DNA of 64,000 bases. Origin: Flavobacterium sp. HSC-61S13. Its GTDB lineage: Bacteria > Bacteroidota > Bacteroidia > Flavobacteriales > Flavobacteriaceae. A model generated the notes under the pieces. The model was not told the origin of the DNA, ran no database searches, and saw nothing but the letters and a program-made list of their open reading frames with translations. Position numbers and translations under genes: made by a program. Location: positions 16,480 to 80,479 of the forward strand of contig NZ_JALJZV010000018.1 in NCBI RefSeq assembly GCF_024171535.1, written 5' to 3'. Shown here in pieces: positions 1-8,884 of the stretch (its first letter is position 1; every line of letters begins with the position of its first letter).

Positions 1-2
1 AT

Positions 3-323
3 GCCTTAGGCAAAGTATTGGCTGACAATCCAGATATATCCGTATTGATTGAAGGACATACCGACAATGATAAGATTTTGGGATCCCTAGGCGGAGGAAT
101 AGAAAACAATTGGGACTTATCCACCAAACGCGCTACATCCATTGTCAATTTACTTGCAGAGAATAACAAAATTGACAAGAAAAACTTGACTGCTGCCGGT
201 CGGAGCGAATATGCCCCATTAGCCAGCAATAGTACTACCGAAGGAAAATCAAAGAACAGACGAATCGAAGTGATTTTATCACCGAAATTAGATGAGATCT
301 CCAAGATGTTAAACGACTTATAA
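3..323 (+). CDS. OmpA family protein, C-terminal part (5' end outside window)
   Basis: The frame is open from the window edge, so the gene starts upstream and only about 106 C-terminal residues are present. They form an OmpA-like peptidoglycan-binding domain: the 'IEGHTDN' strand comes first, then 'DLSTKRA' and 'LTAAGRSEYAP', and finally the basic 'NRRIEVIL' strand. In this family Asp and Arg residues in these motifs contact diaminopimelate of peptidoglycan, so the protein should tie the outer membrane or a lipoprotein to the wall. The tail after the domain ('SPKLDEISKMLNDL') may form a short helix. What lies N-terminal (barrel, lipobox or coiled coil) cannot be seen. A good terminator follows, so the gene is not transcribed together with the channel gene downstream. 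Confidence 0.9.
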   Translation, partial: ALGKVLADNPDISVLIEGHTDNDKILGSLGGGIENNWDLSTKRATSIVNLLAENNKIDKKNLTAAGRSEYAPLASNSTTEGKSKNRRIEVILSPKLDEISKMLNDL

Positions 324-340
324 TCTACCCCAATTCATAT

Positions 341-375
341 AGAGTGGAAAAGACCTTCTTTTTCACTCTTTTTTT
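341..375 (+). terminator. Rho-independent terminator after the OmpA-family gene
   Basis: A 12-bp stem (341-352 with 358-369, one G-T wobble) and a 5-nt loop are followed by a run of T to 375. It lies 17 nt after the stop codon. Confidence 0.75.
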
Positions 376-396
376 ATACACCTAAAAACACCGACT

Positions 397-1704
397 ATGA
401 GCCAAAAAACACCGACAACCTTACCTATAGAAATCATTGACTCCGAAGCTATAAATTCCATTTACGAAGGAACTTTCAACTTGTTCAATTCATTGGGTTT
501 CGATAACTATTACACCCACATGATCACAGCAGTGGCCTTGTTAGTCGCTGTATCTCTAGTATTGTATATTACGGACTATGTCATTCGCAATATTTTGCTG
601 AAATTGGTCAAAACCTATATACTTAAAAGCAAAACCAATATCGATGATATTTTGGTTCACAATAAAGTCTTTGACTATTTTACACATATCATCCCGCTGA
701 TCCTAGCTAAAATATTGTTTCCGATTATTTTTCTCGGTTTTCCGAACCTAACATCATTTACCCTAAAGACAACAGATATCTTTTTAGTGGTAGCGATTAT
801 ATTGCTTATTCGCTCGCTAGTCAAAAGTAGTCGAGATTTTGCAAGGACGATGAAATCGATGGAGGACAAACCTCTAGACAGTTATTTCCAAGTAGTCAGT
901 ATCTTTCTATACTTTGTAGCTGGTATCATTATCTTTTCGATGTTAACGGGCAAATCACCCTGGGCATTTCTAGTTTCATTAGGAGCGGCCTCTGCTATCC
1001 TCATGTTGGTATTTAAAGATACCATTATGGGATTTGTTGCGAGTATACAAGTTTCATCCAACGATATGGTCCGCGTTGGAGACTGGATTGAAATGAGCAA
1101 ATTCGGAGCAGACGGAACCGTTACTCAGATCAATTTGAATACGGTAAAGGTTCAGAATTTTGATAAAACCATCACCACTATTCCGACCCACTTGCTGATT
1201 AGCGATTCATTTAAAAACTATAGAGGGATGCAAGTTTCCGGTGGACGACGAATAAAGCGATCCATCAATGTAAAAATATCCTCCATTCGCTTTTTAGAAC
1301 CTGAGGAGATCGAAGAACTAAAGAAGATTCAAATTCTCGCTCCGTATATCGAGCAACGAACCGCCGAAATCGAACAATACAACAAAGAAACTCATGCAGA
1401 CCCTTCTATGCCTGTAAACGGACGTAAAATAACCAATGTAGGCCTATTTAGGGCTTACATCACGCGCTATGCCGAACGAAATCCGGGTATACACAAGGAA
1501 ATGACCTTGATGGTACGTCAACTTCATCCTACCGAGCACGGCTTACCCATAGAATTGTATATGTTTACCAATGATATTGTTTGGACCAACTATGAGATGA
1601 TCATGTCAGATATGTTTGATCACCTGTTAGCTTCCATCAAATTCTTTAAATTAGAAGTATTTGAATTACCTGCTTCTGACGATTTGAGAAGTTTAAAATC
1701 GTAG
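397..1704 (+). CDS. MscS-family mechanosensitive channel, YbdG-like
   Basis: This 435-residue inner-membrane protein probably releases solutes under osmotic down-shock. About five hydrophobic segments lie between residues 40 and 215. The last is the Gly/Ala-rich pore helix ('LVSLGAASAILMLVFKDT'), followed by the MscS beta domain ('VRVGDWIEM', 'GTVTQINLNTVKV', 'TTIPTHLL'). The soluble C-terminal domain carries an insertion (about residues 300-370), as in the longer YbdG/MscM group of about 415 residues rather than the 286-residue MscS. The ATG start at 397 follows an AT-rich leader with no Shine-Dalgarno site, which is normal for Bacteroidetes. The gene appears to be transcribed alone, between terminators at 341-375 and 1765-1799. 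The assignment to the family is firm; the precise gating type is inferred. Confidence 0.9.
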   Translation: MSQKTPTTLPIEIIDSEAINSIYEGTFNLFNSLGFDNYYTHMITAVALLVAVSLVLYITDYVIRNILLKLVKTYILKSKTNIDDILVHNKVFDYFTHIIPLILAKILFPIIFLGFPNLTSFTLKTTDIFLVVAIILLIRSLVKSSRDFARTMKSMEDKPLDSYFQVVSIFLYFVAGIIIFSMLTGKSPWAFLVSLGAASAILMLVFKDTIMGFVASIQVSSNDMVRVGDWIEMSKFGADGTVTQINLNTVKVQNFDKTITTIPTHLLISDSFKNYRGMQVSGGRRIKRSINVKISSIRFLEPEEIEELKKIQILAPYIEQRTAEIEQYNKETHADPSMPVNGRKITNVGLFRAYITRYAERNPGIHKEMTLMVRQLHPTEHGLPIELYMFTNDIVWTNYEMIMSDMFDHLLASIKFFKLEVFELPASDDLRSLKS

Positions 1705-1764
1705 TTCGATACTTTATAAATGCATCCTAAAAATGGATACCAGTAAGCTCCAATACAAATTAAG

Positions 1765-1799
1765 AAAGACCGCCTCGTTTAACAGGCGGTCTTTTTTTT
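1765..1799 (+). terminator. Terminator between convergent mscS-type and DUF421 genes
   Basis: A perfect 11-bp GC-rich stem (1765-1775 with 1784-1794) and an 8-nt loop are followed by eight T residues. It is oriented for the plus-strand channel gene and could also serve the minus-strand DUF421 gene. Confidence 0.85.
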
Positions 1800-1853
1800 G
1801 CAATTATAGTTGAAACTTCCAACGCCATTCGATAAGCAAAATACAGCAACTTT

Positions 1854-2369
1854 CTAATTCCCTCCAATCAAATTTTTCCGTAAATGCTTTCGTTTGAAAT
1901 GGGTTTGCCTCAGGTTTTTATCCCCTGTTATAATACTGATATTACCGTCTATTTCCAGCATAGCTAATTTCACTTCCTTAAAATATTCCACACCGTGTTC
2001 ATGCATAGCTTCGGTTAATTCATCGGATGTAATCCCCAATTTCGTAGCCATTGCAAAGTCAACCTTACCGTCGTGAATCAAAATTTCGGGTTTCTGCTGT
2101 AAAAAATTGCGCAGTTTATCACTTTTGAACATCCACTTTTTTAAACCGTAATTAACCACAAACAACACTGAAGCTGCTACCAATCCTCCACTCAGACTGG
2201 AATCACTGCCGACCATAGCATTTTGAACCGAGTTACTGATTAATAAGATTAAAATTACATCAGCGGTATTCAGTTGCGACAATTCTTTCTTTCCAAAAAT
2301 CCGCAGTGCGATAATCATAAAAAAATAAACCGTTGCACTACGCAAAACGATCTCCAGATAAGCATTCAT
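1854..2369 (-). CDS. DUF421 (YetF/YcaP-like) membrane protein
   Basis: A 171-residue protein with three N-terminal hydrophobic segments (about residues 5-23, 38-55 and 60-80), followed by a soluble domain with the DUF421 hallmarks 'ALRIFGKKELSQLNTADVIL' near the N-terminus and 'KPEILIHDGKV' in the soluble part. The Bacillus homologues YetF and YdfS act in membrane-associated stress responses, but no biochemical role is assigned to this group. The start is the ATG at 2369. An upstream in-frame TTG would add two residues and is less likely. It is convergent with the channel gene and separated by a hairpin from the next minus-strand gene, so it is probably monocistronic. Family confidence is high; function is unknown. 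Confidence 0.85.
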   Translation of the reverse strand: MNAYLEIVLRSATVYFFMIIALRIFGKKELSQLNTADVILILLISNSVQNAMVGSDSSLSGGLVAASVLFVVNYGLKKWMFKSDKLRNFLQQKPEILIHDGKVDFAMATKLGITSDELTEAMHEHGVEYFKEVKLAMLEIDGNISIITGDKNLRQTHFKRKHLRKNLIGGN

Positions 2370-2400
2370 AATCAATTGTATTTGTATCTAATATAATAAA

Positions 2401-2428
2401 AAAACCAGAGCGCTTGGCTCTGGTTTTT
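2401..2428 (-). terminator. Terminator after the DUF4139 gene
   Basis: An 11-bp stem (2401-2411 with 2417-2427) has a 5-nt loop. On the minus strand it runs into a T-rich tract, 21 nt after the DUF4139 stop codon. A-rich and T-rich flanks on both sides suggest it works in both directions. Confidence 0.75.
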
Positions 2429-2449
2429 AATCACTTTTAATTATTTATG

Positions 2450-4099
2450 CTAAAATCCCATAATGGACTTGTCTTTATTGGAACGGATTTGATATCCAAA
2501 TCTAATTTTCTTGGTTTCGTTGGGTTTTAATTTAAGAGTCCAAGTCAATAAACCTTTTTCATTGTCAACGGTTGCCCCGTCTTTATCCGTCAGTTCTATC
2601 TCAATTTCTTTATTAGAGCTAATCGGAAATTGATCCTCAACTTTGATCTCAACACTCTCTTGTTTATTGTTGCGCACCGTAATTTCATAAACAAAATTCT
2701 GTGTTTTCTTAGAAGACAAGGTTTTTGTTCCCGATTTGTCCGCAATTAAAACTCGGGTTAAACCAATTTTAGTATCCTTACCTAAGTTTAACTTCAACTC
2801 CTCCTCGGTGTTTTCGGTATTGAGTTGCGTTTTACCCACATGCATACCGTCAAAAATCACGTTGGCCTCCCCCGGTAATAAATTAAAACTTCCATAATCC
2901 TTAATGGTTGCAACTAAATAAGCATTCAGATCCATTTTAGGAGCACTGTAATACAAATAAGTTGCAGGCAATTCAAAATTCTTTAAATCGACACTATGTC
3001 TTTTACCGTTCGTCAATACCGTATATGGAATATCGATATCAAAAGTAACGTTGAGTTGACTGATATTAACCTGAGTATATTCTGCTATCGTTTGTCGATC
3101 AGCATAGGATACTTCTTCTAGCACTGGAGGACTTGGCTTATAGGACTCCGAGTCACGAGAAACCGAACCGGCCATCGCTCTTTTACTGGTCGAATACCCC
3201 ATAGTCACTACTTCATTGGCGCTATATTCTGGAACATAATCTACAAACCACGTATTCCATACTGGCGTACTGTTGTTTTGATTGACTACTCCAGAAGTTA
3301 GGCTTAATCTCACATTTCTCCAATCGACACCAGACGTTTGAACCACTTGCGCTTTATACATCACTTTGATCGGCTGATTGATCTTGTCAATTCGAAGGTC
3401 GTAAAAAGGTACCCATTGAGCATTATTGGTTACATAATTCACCTGGAAAGGCGTATTCGCTGCTTTGTTACTCATCACTTGAAGAATCAGCTTTCCATTG
3501 CTCGTTTTTTCTGATTTATCAACGCCAAAACTCAATTTGGATTTCAGGTTATTCCACTGAAGCTCTATTTTCTCCTTTTCCTTCTTTTTCTTATAAATAC
3601 CGTTTTCCAATTCTTGGCGTTTGGATTTGTAGTAATCTACCCATTTGGACATTTCTACTGTAGAAAATTCCTTTTTAGGCTCTCCATAAGCGCTATTGTC
3701 CAACAATTGCACGGTTCTTAAATCGGCATTGATTTCATTTTTCATCATTTCCAACTTAACCTCAAGGTTAGCAATACTATCTCGTAAGGGCTTTGTTAAG
3801 GGCGAATTCTGAGCATTGTCGTATTCCTCCAAATATGCATTGGAAAACTGCACCGACATGACCGTAACATCAGCTGTAGACCCCACCTGTATCGTGTTCT
3901 CATTAAGCGCATTGGCGACATTTGTAATCACTACTTCTGACATACCCTTAGGCAAATTGACTACAGCATTTTGCGTTAATTCAGCACCGTTGTAATAAAC
4001 CCGTGCAGATTCTAATTTTGCTTGTGTAAACAAAGCTTTTTGCGCCCAACTCGATGACGAAAATACCGTCAGAGCCATAAGGGCAATTAATTTTTTCAT
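2450..4099 (-). CDS. DUF4139 (MuiA-like) exported protein
   Basis: A 549-residue exported protein. The ATG at 4099 gives a clean signal peptide, MKKLIALMALTVFSSSSWAQ, with cleavage after the final 'WAQ'. A longer frame starting at 4159 would put a polar extension before it and was rejected. The N-terminal part (about residues 25-125, beginning 'KLESARVYYNGAELTQ') matches the DUF4140 domain. A helical, charged segment (about 125-200) is probably a coiled coil. The C-terminal half is the DUF4139 beta-rich domain ('ANTPFQVNYVTNNAQWVPFY', 'VDWRNVRLSLTSG', and the terminal 'KPNETKKIRFGYQIR'). The family is often named mucoidy inhibitor MuiA from one plasmid gene, but its molecular role is not known. 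It is not obviously coupled to radA upstream. Confidence 0.85.
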   Translation of the reverse strand: MKKLIALMALTVFSSSSWAQKALFTQAKLESARVYYNGAELTQNAVVNLPKGMSEVVITNVANALNENTIQVGSTADVTVMSVQFSNAYLEEYDNAQNSPLTKPLRDSIANLEVKLEMMKNEINADLRTVQLLDNSAYGEPKKEFSTVEMSKWVDYYKSKRQELENGIYKKKKEKEKIELQWNNLKSKLSFGVDKSEKTSNGKLILQVMSNKAANTPFQVNYVTNNAQWVPFYDLRIDKINQPIKVMYKAQVVQTSGVDWRNVRLSLTSGVVNQNNSTPVWNTWFVDYVPEYSANEVVTMGYSTSKRAMAGSVSRDSESYKPSPPVLEEVSYADRQTIAEYTQVNISQLNVTFDIDIPYTVLTNGKRHSVDLKNFELPATYLYYSAPKMDLNAYLVATIKDYGSFNLLPGEANVIFDGMHVGKTQLNTENTEEELKLNLGKDTKIGLTRVLIADKSGTKTLSSKKTQNFVYEITVRNNKQESVEIKVEDQFPISSNKEIEIELTDKDGATVDNEKGLLTWTLKLKPNETKKIRFGYQIRSNKDKSIMGF

Positions 4100-4268
4100 A
4101 TCGTAATTCATTTTAATGATACTTTTTTCAGTTGGATTTAGGGTCTTTAGACAACCCATCCCTACAAAGATACCTTTAGAGTTTCAAGTCATTTCATTCC
4201 GCACTAGTCTACAAAATTACACTCGTAAGTCAAGACACGTTATGACCAATTATCCAATACCTTGCCAA

Positions 4269-5636
4269 TTATCCAAAAAGATATTCCACGACATCTTCAA
4301 TCTTCGATACCAAAATGATTTTTATGCCTGTTCCCTTATAGGAAATCTTGTTGTATTTAGAGACAAACATCGAGGTAAACCCTAATTTCTCCGCTTCCTG
4401 AATGCGTTGATCGACCCGATTAATCGGGCGAATTTCTCCAGACAATCCAACTTCACCAGCAAAACAAAACTCTTTTGGCACTGCTATATCTTCATTCGAC
4501 GATAATATCGCTGCAACTACAGCTAAATCAATAGCCGGGTCGTCGACAGAGATTCCGCCGGTAATATTTAAGAAAACATCTTTGGCTCCCAAACGAAAAC
4601 CGGCTCTTTTTTCTAAAACAGCCAAAATCATATTGAGTCGCTTTAGGTTGTATCCCGTAGCACTGCGCTGTGGTGTTCCATATACCGCTGTACTAACCAA
4701 GGCCTGAATCTCTACCATCAAGGTACGCATGCCCTCTAAGGTTGCAGAAATTGCCGTTCCCGACAACTCCTCTTCTTTATGAGAAATCAATATTTCGGAA
4801 GGATTGGACACTTCACGTAAGCCATTTCCCTGCATTTCATAGATTCCCAGTTCAGCAGTAGATCCAAAACGATTTTTTAACGATCGTAAAATTCGATAAA
4901 CGTGATTGCGATCGCCTTCAAATTGAAGTACCGTATCAACCATATGTTCCAAAATTTTTGGACCAGCAATATTTCCATCTTTAGTGATGTGCCCGATGAT
5001 AATCACGGGTGTATTGGTTTCTTTGGCAAATTTTATAAGCTCAGCCGTAGTTTCCTTAATCTGAGAAATACTACCTGCCGAGGATTCGATATAATCCGTA
5101 TGTAAGGTTTGTATGGAGTCGATAATCAAGACATCGGGTTCGATGGCTTCGATTTGACGAAAAATATTCTGAGTATTGGTTTCGGTTAAAATATAACAGT
5201 TTTCACTGCTTGGATTAATCCTTTCAGCGCGCATTTTGATTTGCTTCTGACTTTCTTCACCGGAAACATATAAGGTTTTGTAAGGTAGTTTTAATGATAT
5301 TTGCAGCAGTAGTGTGCTTTTTCCAATTCCGGGTTCTCCTCCAAGTAGAATCATGGATCCCGGCACGATTCCACCGCCCAATACGCGATTTAGTTCGCCG
5401 TCCAAAGTATTCATCCGAATTTCCTCTGTACTGTCAATTTCTTTGACGCGCAGCGGTTTTGAAACTCGTTTGGTACCTGTACTTGAACTCGCTACTGCCC
5501 AAGCTGTTTTTTCTTCTTTCTGAACCACCTCTTCTATCAAGGTATTCCACTCTTTACAAGAAGGGCATTGTCCCATCCATTTCGGTGATTGTGCCCCACA
5601 ACTCTGACAGAAAAATGCCGTTTTTACCTTTGCCAT
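4269..5636 (-). CDS. radA: DNA repair protein RadA
   Basis: A 455-residue DNA-dependent ATPase that helps extend heteroduplex and branch-migrate recombination intermediates together with RecA. A C4 zinc finger uses C10, C13, C24 and C27. The RecA-like core has the Walker A motif 'GGEPGIGKST' at residues 99-108, a Walker B strand ('DVLIIDSIQT'), and the RadA-specific KNRFG motif ('RSLKNRFGST', near residue 258). A Lon-protease-like domain forms the C-terminal third ('GGISVDDPAIDLAVVAAILS'). Length and order match the family. The start is ATG, just before the zinc finger. It lies 126 nt downstream of the LPG-synthase-like gene on the same strand and may share its transcript; no clear terminator was seen on either side. 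Confidence 0.97.
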   Translation of the reverse strand: MAKVKTAFFCQSCGAQSPKWMGQCPSCKEWNTLIEEVVQKEEKTAWAVASSSTGTKRVSKPLRVKEIDSTEEIRMNTLDGELNRVLGGGIVPGSMILLGGEPGIGKSTLLLQISLKLPYKTLYVSGEESQKQIKMRAERINPSSENCYILTETNTQNIFRQIEAIEPDVLIIDSIQTLHTDYIESSAGSISQIKETTAELIKFAKETNTPVIIIGHITKDGNIAGPKILEHMVDTVLQFEGDRNHVYRILRSLKNRFGSTAELGIYEMQGNGLREVSNPSEILISHKEEELSGTAISATLEGMRTLMVEIQALVSTAVYGTPQRSATGYNLKRLNMILAVLEKRAGFRLGAKDVFLNITGGISVDDPAIDLAVVAAILSSNEDIAVPKEFCFAGEVGLSGEIRPINRVDQRIQEAEKLGFTSMFVSKYNKISYKGTGIKIILVSKIEDVVEYLFG

Positions 5637-5762
5637 ACTTTTTACTTTAATAGGGTAAAAGTACGATTATTTGCCGATTCGCGAATTCGTTTATTCGCTT
5701 CGGATTCAACTGAAGATTTTAAGTGGTATTTAAATCCGTAGGGAACTACTGATCGCTGATTA

Positions 5763-6737
5763 CTAAACCCGAGTAACTTTCTTATAAATAAGCGGTAAGA
5801 ACAAAAAGGATAGAGCTCCCAAAACAACGACTAAAGCCGTTTGTGAAGTCCACAATATCCAACCGAAAGCCGTTCCAGCAGTTTGAGGGATATGATAAAA
5901 AACCAACAATTCAGAAACGATTAGTGGGAATGCTCCAAAACCACCGTTGGTAAAAGTCACAGCAAAACTACCCGCTACGAAGGATGACAATACCATTCCT
6001 GCCGTCATGTGACTGGTTTCTGCTAAAGCGAGAACTCCAAAATAGAAAGTTAGGATATACGTGATCCAAATGACCAAAGTATGAAACAGGAAAGCGCCTC
6101 TTTTTGGCAATTTATAGATGCTGGTTACGCCTTCAATTAGACCGGCTATTTTAGCTTTTATCAGCAAAATAAATTTCCATGTTGAATAACGAAACAAAGC
6201 GATAAGTCCCAGCAGAAAAAACAAACCAATAAGCCCTAAGATCACGAGTTTTTCAACAGGGATTTTTTCAAGCAGAAATTGTTTTAGAATTTCATATTGA
6301 AAAACCAATGCGAGGAATACACACAACAATAGGCAAATCAAATCGATAACCCGCTCGGAAATAATGGTACCAAATCCCTTGTCAAACGGTACTTTTTCAT
6401 ATTTCTGCAAGATTAAGGCTCTCGAAAACTCCCCAGAACGGGGTAAGGTCAGATTCAGTAGATAGCCGATGGAGATGGCCATGAAATTGGTGGTAAACTT
6501 GGATTTATAACCGAGATACTCCAAAGCAAAATTCCAGCGATAAGCCCTAGAAGCCAAGCTGATTATAGAAAAAACAGAAGAGAGGATTATATAATTATAA
6601 TTGGCATTTTTAAAATAGCCTTTCATCTCTTCTATTTGATCTGGACTAAACTTATTATAAGCGTAATACACCAAAAAAGCGCCCAAAAAAAGAGGCAGTA
6701 CAATATTGGCTATTTTACCTATTTTTAGTTTAGACAT
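5763..6737 (-). CDS. Lysylphosphatidylglycerol synthase transmembrane-region family protein
   Basis: A 324-residue polytopic inner-membrane protein with about eight hydrophobic segments. It contains family signatures such as 'SRAYRWNFALEYLG', 'LPRSGEFSRALILQKYEKVP' and 'TNGGFGAFPLIVSELL'. It corresponds to the flippase-like membrane half of MprF (PF03706) and has no aminoacyl-transferase domain, so lysyl-PG synthesis itself should not be inferred. Lipid or isoprenoid-glycan translocation is the usual suggestion. Its ATG begins 1 nt after the panD stop codon, so it belongs to a panC-panD operon. The coupling to pantothenate genes looks like a conserved neighbourhood in Flavobacteriaceae rather than a pathway link. 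Confidence 0.88.
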   Translation of the reverse strand: MSKLKIGKIANIVLPLFLGAFLVYYAYNKFSPDQIEEMKGYFKNANYNYIILSSVFSIISLASRAYRWNFALEYLGYKSKFTTNFMAISIGYLLNLTLPRSGEFSRALILQKYEKVPFDKGFGTIISERVIDLICLLLCVFLALVFQYEILKQFLLEKIPVEKLVILGLIGLFFLLGLIALFRYSTWKFILLIKAKIAGLIEGVTSIYKLPKRGAFLFHTLVIWITYILTFYFGVLALAETSHMTAGMVLSSFVAGSFAVTFTNGGFGAFPLIVSELLVFYHIPQTAGTAFGWILWTSQTALVVVLGALSFLFLPLIYKKVTRV

Positions 6738-6738
6738 A

Positions 6739-7089
6739 TTACGTTAGCGTATTGTCCTTTTCATTAGGAAAAACGATAGAAGGTTTAAATGTTTTTGCTT
6801 CTTCAGCATCTATGATACCGTAAGCGATAATAATGATTACATCACCTTGATGTACTTTACGAGCCGCAGGCCCGTTAAGGGTAATCTCCCCACTATTACG
6901 AGGTCCCGGAATCGCGTAAGTCTCAAAGCGTTCCCCATTATTGATATTAACAATGGCTACTTTTTCACCTTCAACGATATTGGAAGCTTCCAATAGCGCC
7001 TCATCGATGGTGATACTGCCAATATAGTGCAGATCAGCCCCAGTTACCGTAACACGATGAATTTTAGATTTTACAACTTCTATTTGCAT
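6739..7089 (-). CDS. panD: Aspartate 1-decarboxylase (pyruvoyl-dependent)
   Basis: This 116-residue enzyme converts L-aspartate to beta-alanine for pantothenate and coenzyme A synthesis. The Gly24-Ser25 pair ('LHYIGSITID') is the self-cleavage site that creates the pyruvoyl cofactor on Ser25, in exactly the canonical position. 'NGERFETYAIPG' and 'NGPAARKVHQGDVIIIIAYG' are standard active-site and strand motifs. The start is the ATG at 7089. It follows panC by 13 nt and precedes the LPG-synthase-like gene by 1 nt, so the three are co-transcribed. Together with PanC it completes the last steps to pantothenate, apart from pantoate supply. Confidence 0.97.
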   Translation of the reverse strand: MQIEVVKSKIHRVTVTGADLHYIGSITIDEALLEASNIVEGEKVAIVNINNGERFETYAIPGPRNSGEITLNGPAARKVHQGDVIIIIAYGIIDAEEAKTFKPSIVFPNEKDNTLT

Positions 7090-7102
7090 CAGACAATATT
7101 AA

Positions 7103-7951
7103 TTAATTTAAAGATATGTTATCTATCAAGCGAACTCCTTCCAAATGAGCAACAAGAAACCCTCGATATTTGTGACCCGCTTCTTTTTCTGTGACAGATT
7201 TTAAAGTTGCTTCGTCAGCTATAGTAAAATATTCGAGGTCAAAGTTAGGATTATTTTTAAATTCACTCTCAACAAATTGTTGAACTTTAACGGGATTTTC
7301 CGAATCGAATCTTTTTTTAGCCTCTAATAATACTTGATACAAATAAGTCGCTTGCTCTAATCCTTGGGCTGATAGCCTTTCATTACGGGAACTCATGGCC
7401 AAACCAGACAATTCGCGATGAATAGAAACCCCGACAACTTTAACATTTAATCCGGTTTTTTCAACCATTTTTTTCACAATCTGCAATTGTTGGAAGTCTT
7501 TTTCACCAAAATAAGCCTGATTTGGACGAATAATTTCAAAGAGCTTCTTAACTACGGTACCTACACCATCAAAATGCCCTGGGCGCTGCGCACCCTCCAT
7601 TTCAAACTCTAAACCATCATAAGAAAACGATTCCGAAACGGTATTATTCTGATAAATCTCCGTTACGGAAGGAGCAAAAATGACAATTTGATCGGAAAGC
7701 GACTCAATAGTTTTTACATCGCGCTCTAGATTACGGGGGTATTTCTCCAAGTCTTCTGCGTTGTTAAACTGCGTTGGATTTACAAAGATACTGACTACCG
7801 TACAATCGTTGTCCAGCAGCGATTTCTCAAGCAGAGATAGGTGTCCGTCGTGTATTGCACCCATGGTTGGCACCAAGCCAATGGTTTTGTTTTGGTCTCT
7901 AAACGCTTTTAAATGACGCTCTAAACTCGTTTTTGTGGTATAAATAAACAT
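7103..7951 (-). CDS. panC: Pantothenate synthetase (pantoate-beta-alanine ligase)
   Basis: This 282-residue cytoplasmic enzyme makes pantothenate from pantoate, beta-alanine and ATP through a pantoyl-adenylate intermediate. The nucleotidylyltransferase motif 'PTMGAIHDGHLSLL' contains the HIGH-like residues H34 to H37. 'QRPGHFDGVGTVVKKLF' and 'YFGEKDFQQL' are PanC signatures, and the KMSKS-equivalent loop is 'MSSRNERLS'. Length is typical. It is the first gene of a panC-panD-membrane protein operon and is divergent from the GlgA-like gene across a 108-bp intergenic region. Confidence 0.97.
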   Translation of the reverse strand: MFIYTTKTSLERHLKAFRDQNKTIGLVPTMGAIHDGHLSLLEKSLLDNDCTVVSIFVNPTQFNNAEDLEKYPRNLERDVKTIESLSDQIVIFAPSVTEIYQNNTVSESFSYDGLEFEMEGAQRPGHFDGVGTVVKKLFEIIRPNQAYFGEKDFQQLQIVKKMVEKTGLNVKVVGVSIHRELSGLAMSSRNERLSAQGLEQATYLYQVLLEAKKRFDSENPVKVQQFVESEFKNNPNFDLEYFTIADEATLKSVTEKEAGHKYRGFLVAHLEGVRLIDNISLN

Positions 7952-8013
7952 CTCATTTAGATTTAAAATGACTGCAAAATTAGTTAATTACCAAATAACT
8001 CACTAAATTTTTG

Positions 8014-8021
8014 TAAATTTG
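8014..8021 (+). promoter_or_regulatory. Putative Bacteroidetes-type -7 box for the GlgA-like/DUF4270/glmS operon
   Basis: TAAATTTG matches the Bacteroidetes -7 consensus TAnnTTTG exactly, 39 nt before the ATG at 8060. No good TTG -33 element is seen at the normal spacing, so support rests on one box and its position in a divergent intergenic region. Confidence 0.5.
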
Positions 8022-8059
8022 CAACGTTTTTTATAACGAACATAAAATCAAAATTCAAG

Positions 8060-8863
8060 ATGGAAGATAAGAGGATATTGTATGTATCATCTGAAGTGGT
8101 ACCGTATTTAGCAGAAAATGAGGTTTCATTAATGTCCTATGACGCCCCAAAGATGATCAATGACCAAGGAGGTCAAATCAGAATCTTCATGCCAAGATAC
8201 GGAAGCATTAACGAGAGAAGACATCAATTACATGAGGTGATACGCTTATCAGGTATGAATCTGGTAGTTAACGACATGGATATGCCCTTGATCATCAAGG
8301 TGGCTTCTATCCCCAAAGAACGCATTCAAGTTTACTTTATTGACAACGACGAATATTTTAAGAGAAAGTCTACCTTCACAGACGAAGACGGGAAATTATT
8401 TACTGACAATGACGAGCGTGCCATCTTCTTTACAAAAGGGGTAATTGAGACCGTTAAGAAATTAAATTGGGTTCCCGATATCATCCACGTTCAAGGATGG
8501 TTGGCATCATTATTGCCTGTATATTTAAAAAACTTCTACAAAGACGAAGCTATATTTTCCGAAACAAAGATTATTACTTCGGTATTTAGTCAGTCTTTTG
8601 ACGGTCCTCTAGGCGAAAACATGAAGAGCAAAGTTGCTTTTGACGAATTGCCAGAAGAAACCATTGTAGACTTAACAGATCCAACTTATGAAAACATCAT
8701 GAAGAATGCAATACTTCACTCCGACGGGGTTATTATTGCATCAGAAAACGTGTCTTCAAGTTTAACAAAATTTATAGAATCTTCAAAAAAACCTTTTTTA
8801 CCTTTCACAACGAAAGAAAAATTTGCTGAAGCATATACTGATTTTTATAAAAAACAAGTATAA
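8060..8863 (+). CDS. GlgA-like half protein (glycogen/starch synthase N-terminal domain family)
   Basis: This 267-residue protein resembles the GT5 N-terminal Rossmann domain of glycogen synthase ('ILYVSSEVVPYLAENE', 'IRIFMPRYGSI', 'VPDIIHVQGWLASLLPVYL'). Real GlgA is about 470-500 residues with a second GT1 domain that binds ADP-glucose, and that domain is absent here. The usual KxGGL glucan-binding motif after 'SEVxP' is also missing: 'AENEVSLMS' occupies its place. Catalysis as a glycogen synthase is therefore unlikely, despite the usual database label. It heads an operon with a DUF4270 lipoprotein gene (21-nt gap) and glmS (5-nt gap), which suggests a role near the cell envelope or amino-sugar supply. 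Family resemblance is clear; function is unknown. Confidence 0.8.
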   Translation: MEDKRILYVSSEVVPYLAENEVSLMSYDAPKMINDQGGQIRIFMPRYGSINERRHQLHEVIRLSGMNLVVNDMDMPLIIKVASIPKERIQVYFIDNDEYFKRKSTFTDEDGKLFTDNDERAIFFTKGVIETVKKLNWVPDIIHVQGWLASLLPVYLKNFYKDEAIFSETKIITSVFSQSFDGPLGENMKSKVAFDELPEETIVDLTDPTYENIMKNAILHSDGVIIASENVSSSLTKFIESSKKPFLPFTTKEKFAEAYTDFYKKQV

Positions 8864-8884
8864 TCCTAATTTGGAAAAAAACAC

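Noticed and set aside
8060..8863. Functional glycogen synthase (glgA)
   Set aside because: The C-terminal domain and the KxGGL motif are missing, so only resemblance is claimed.
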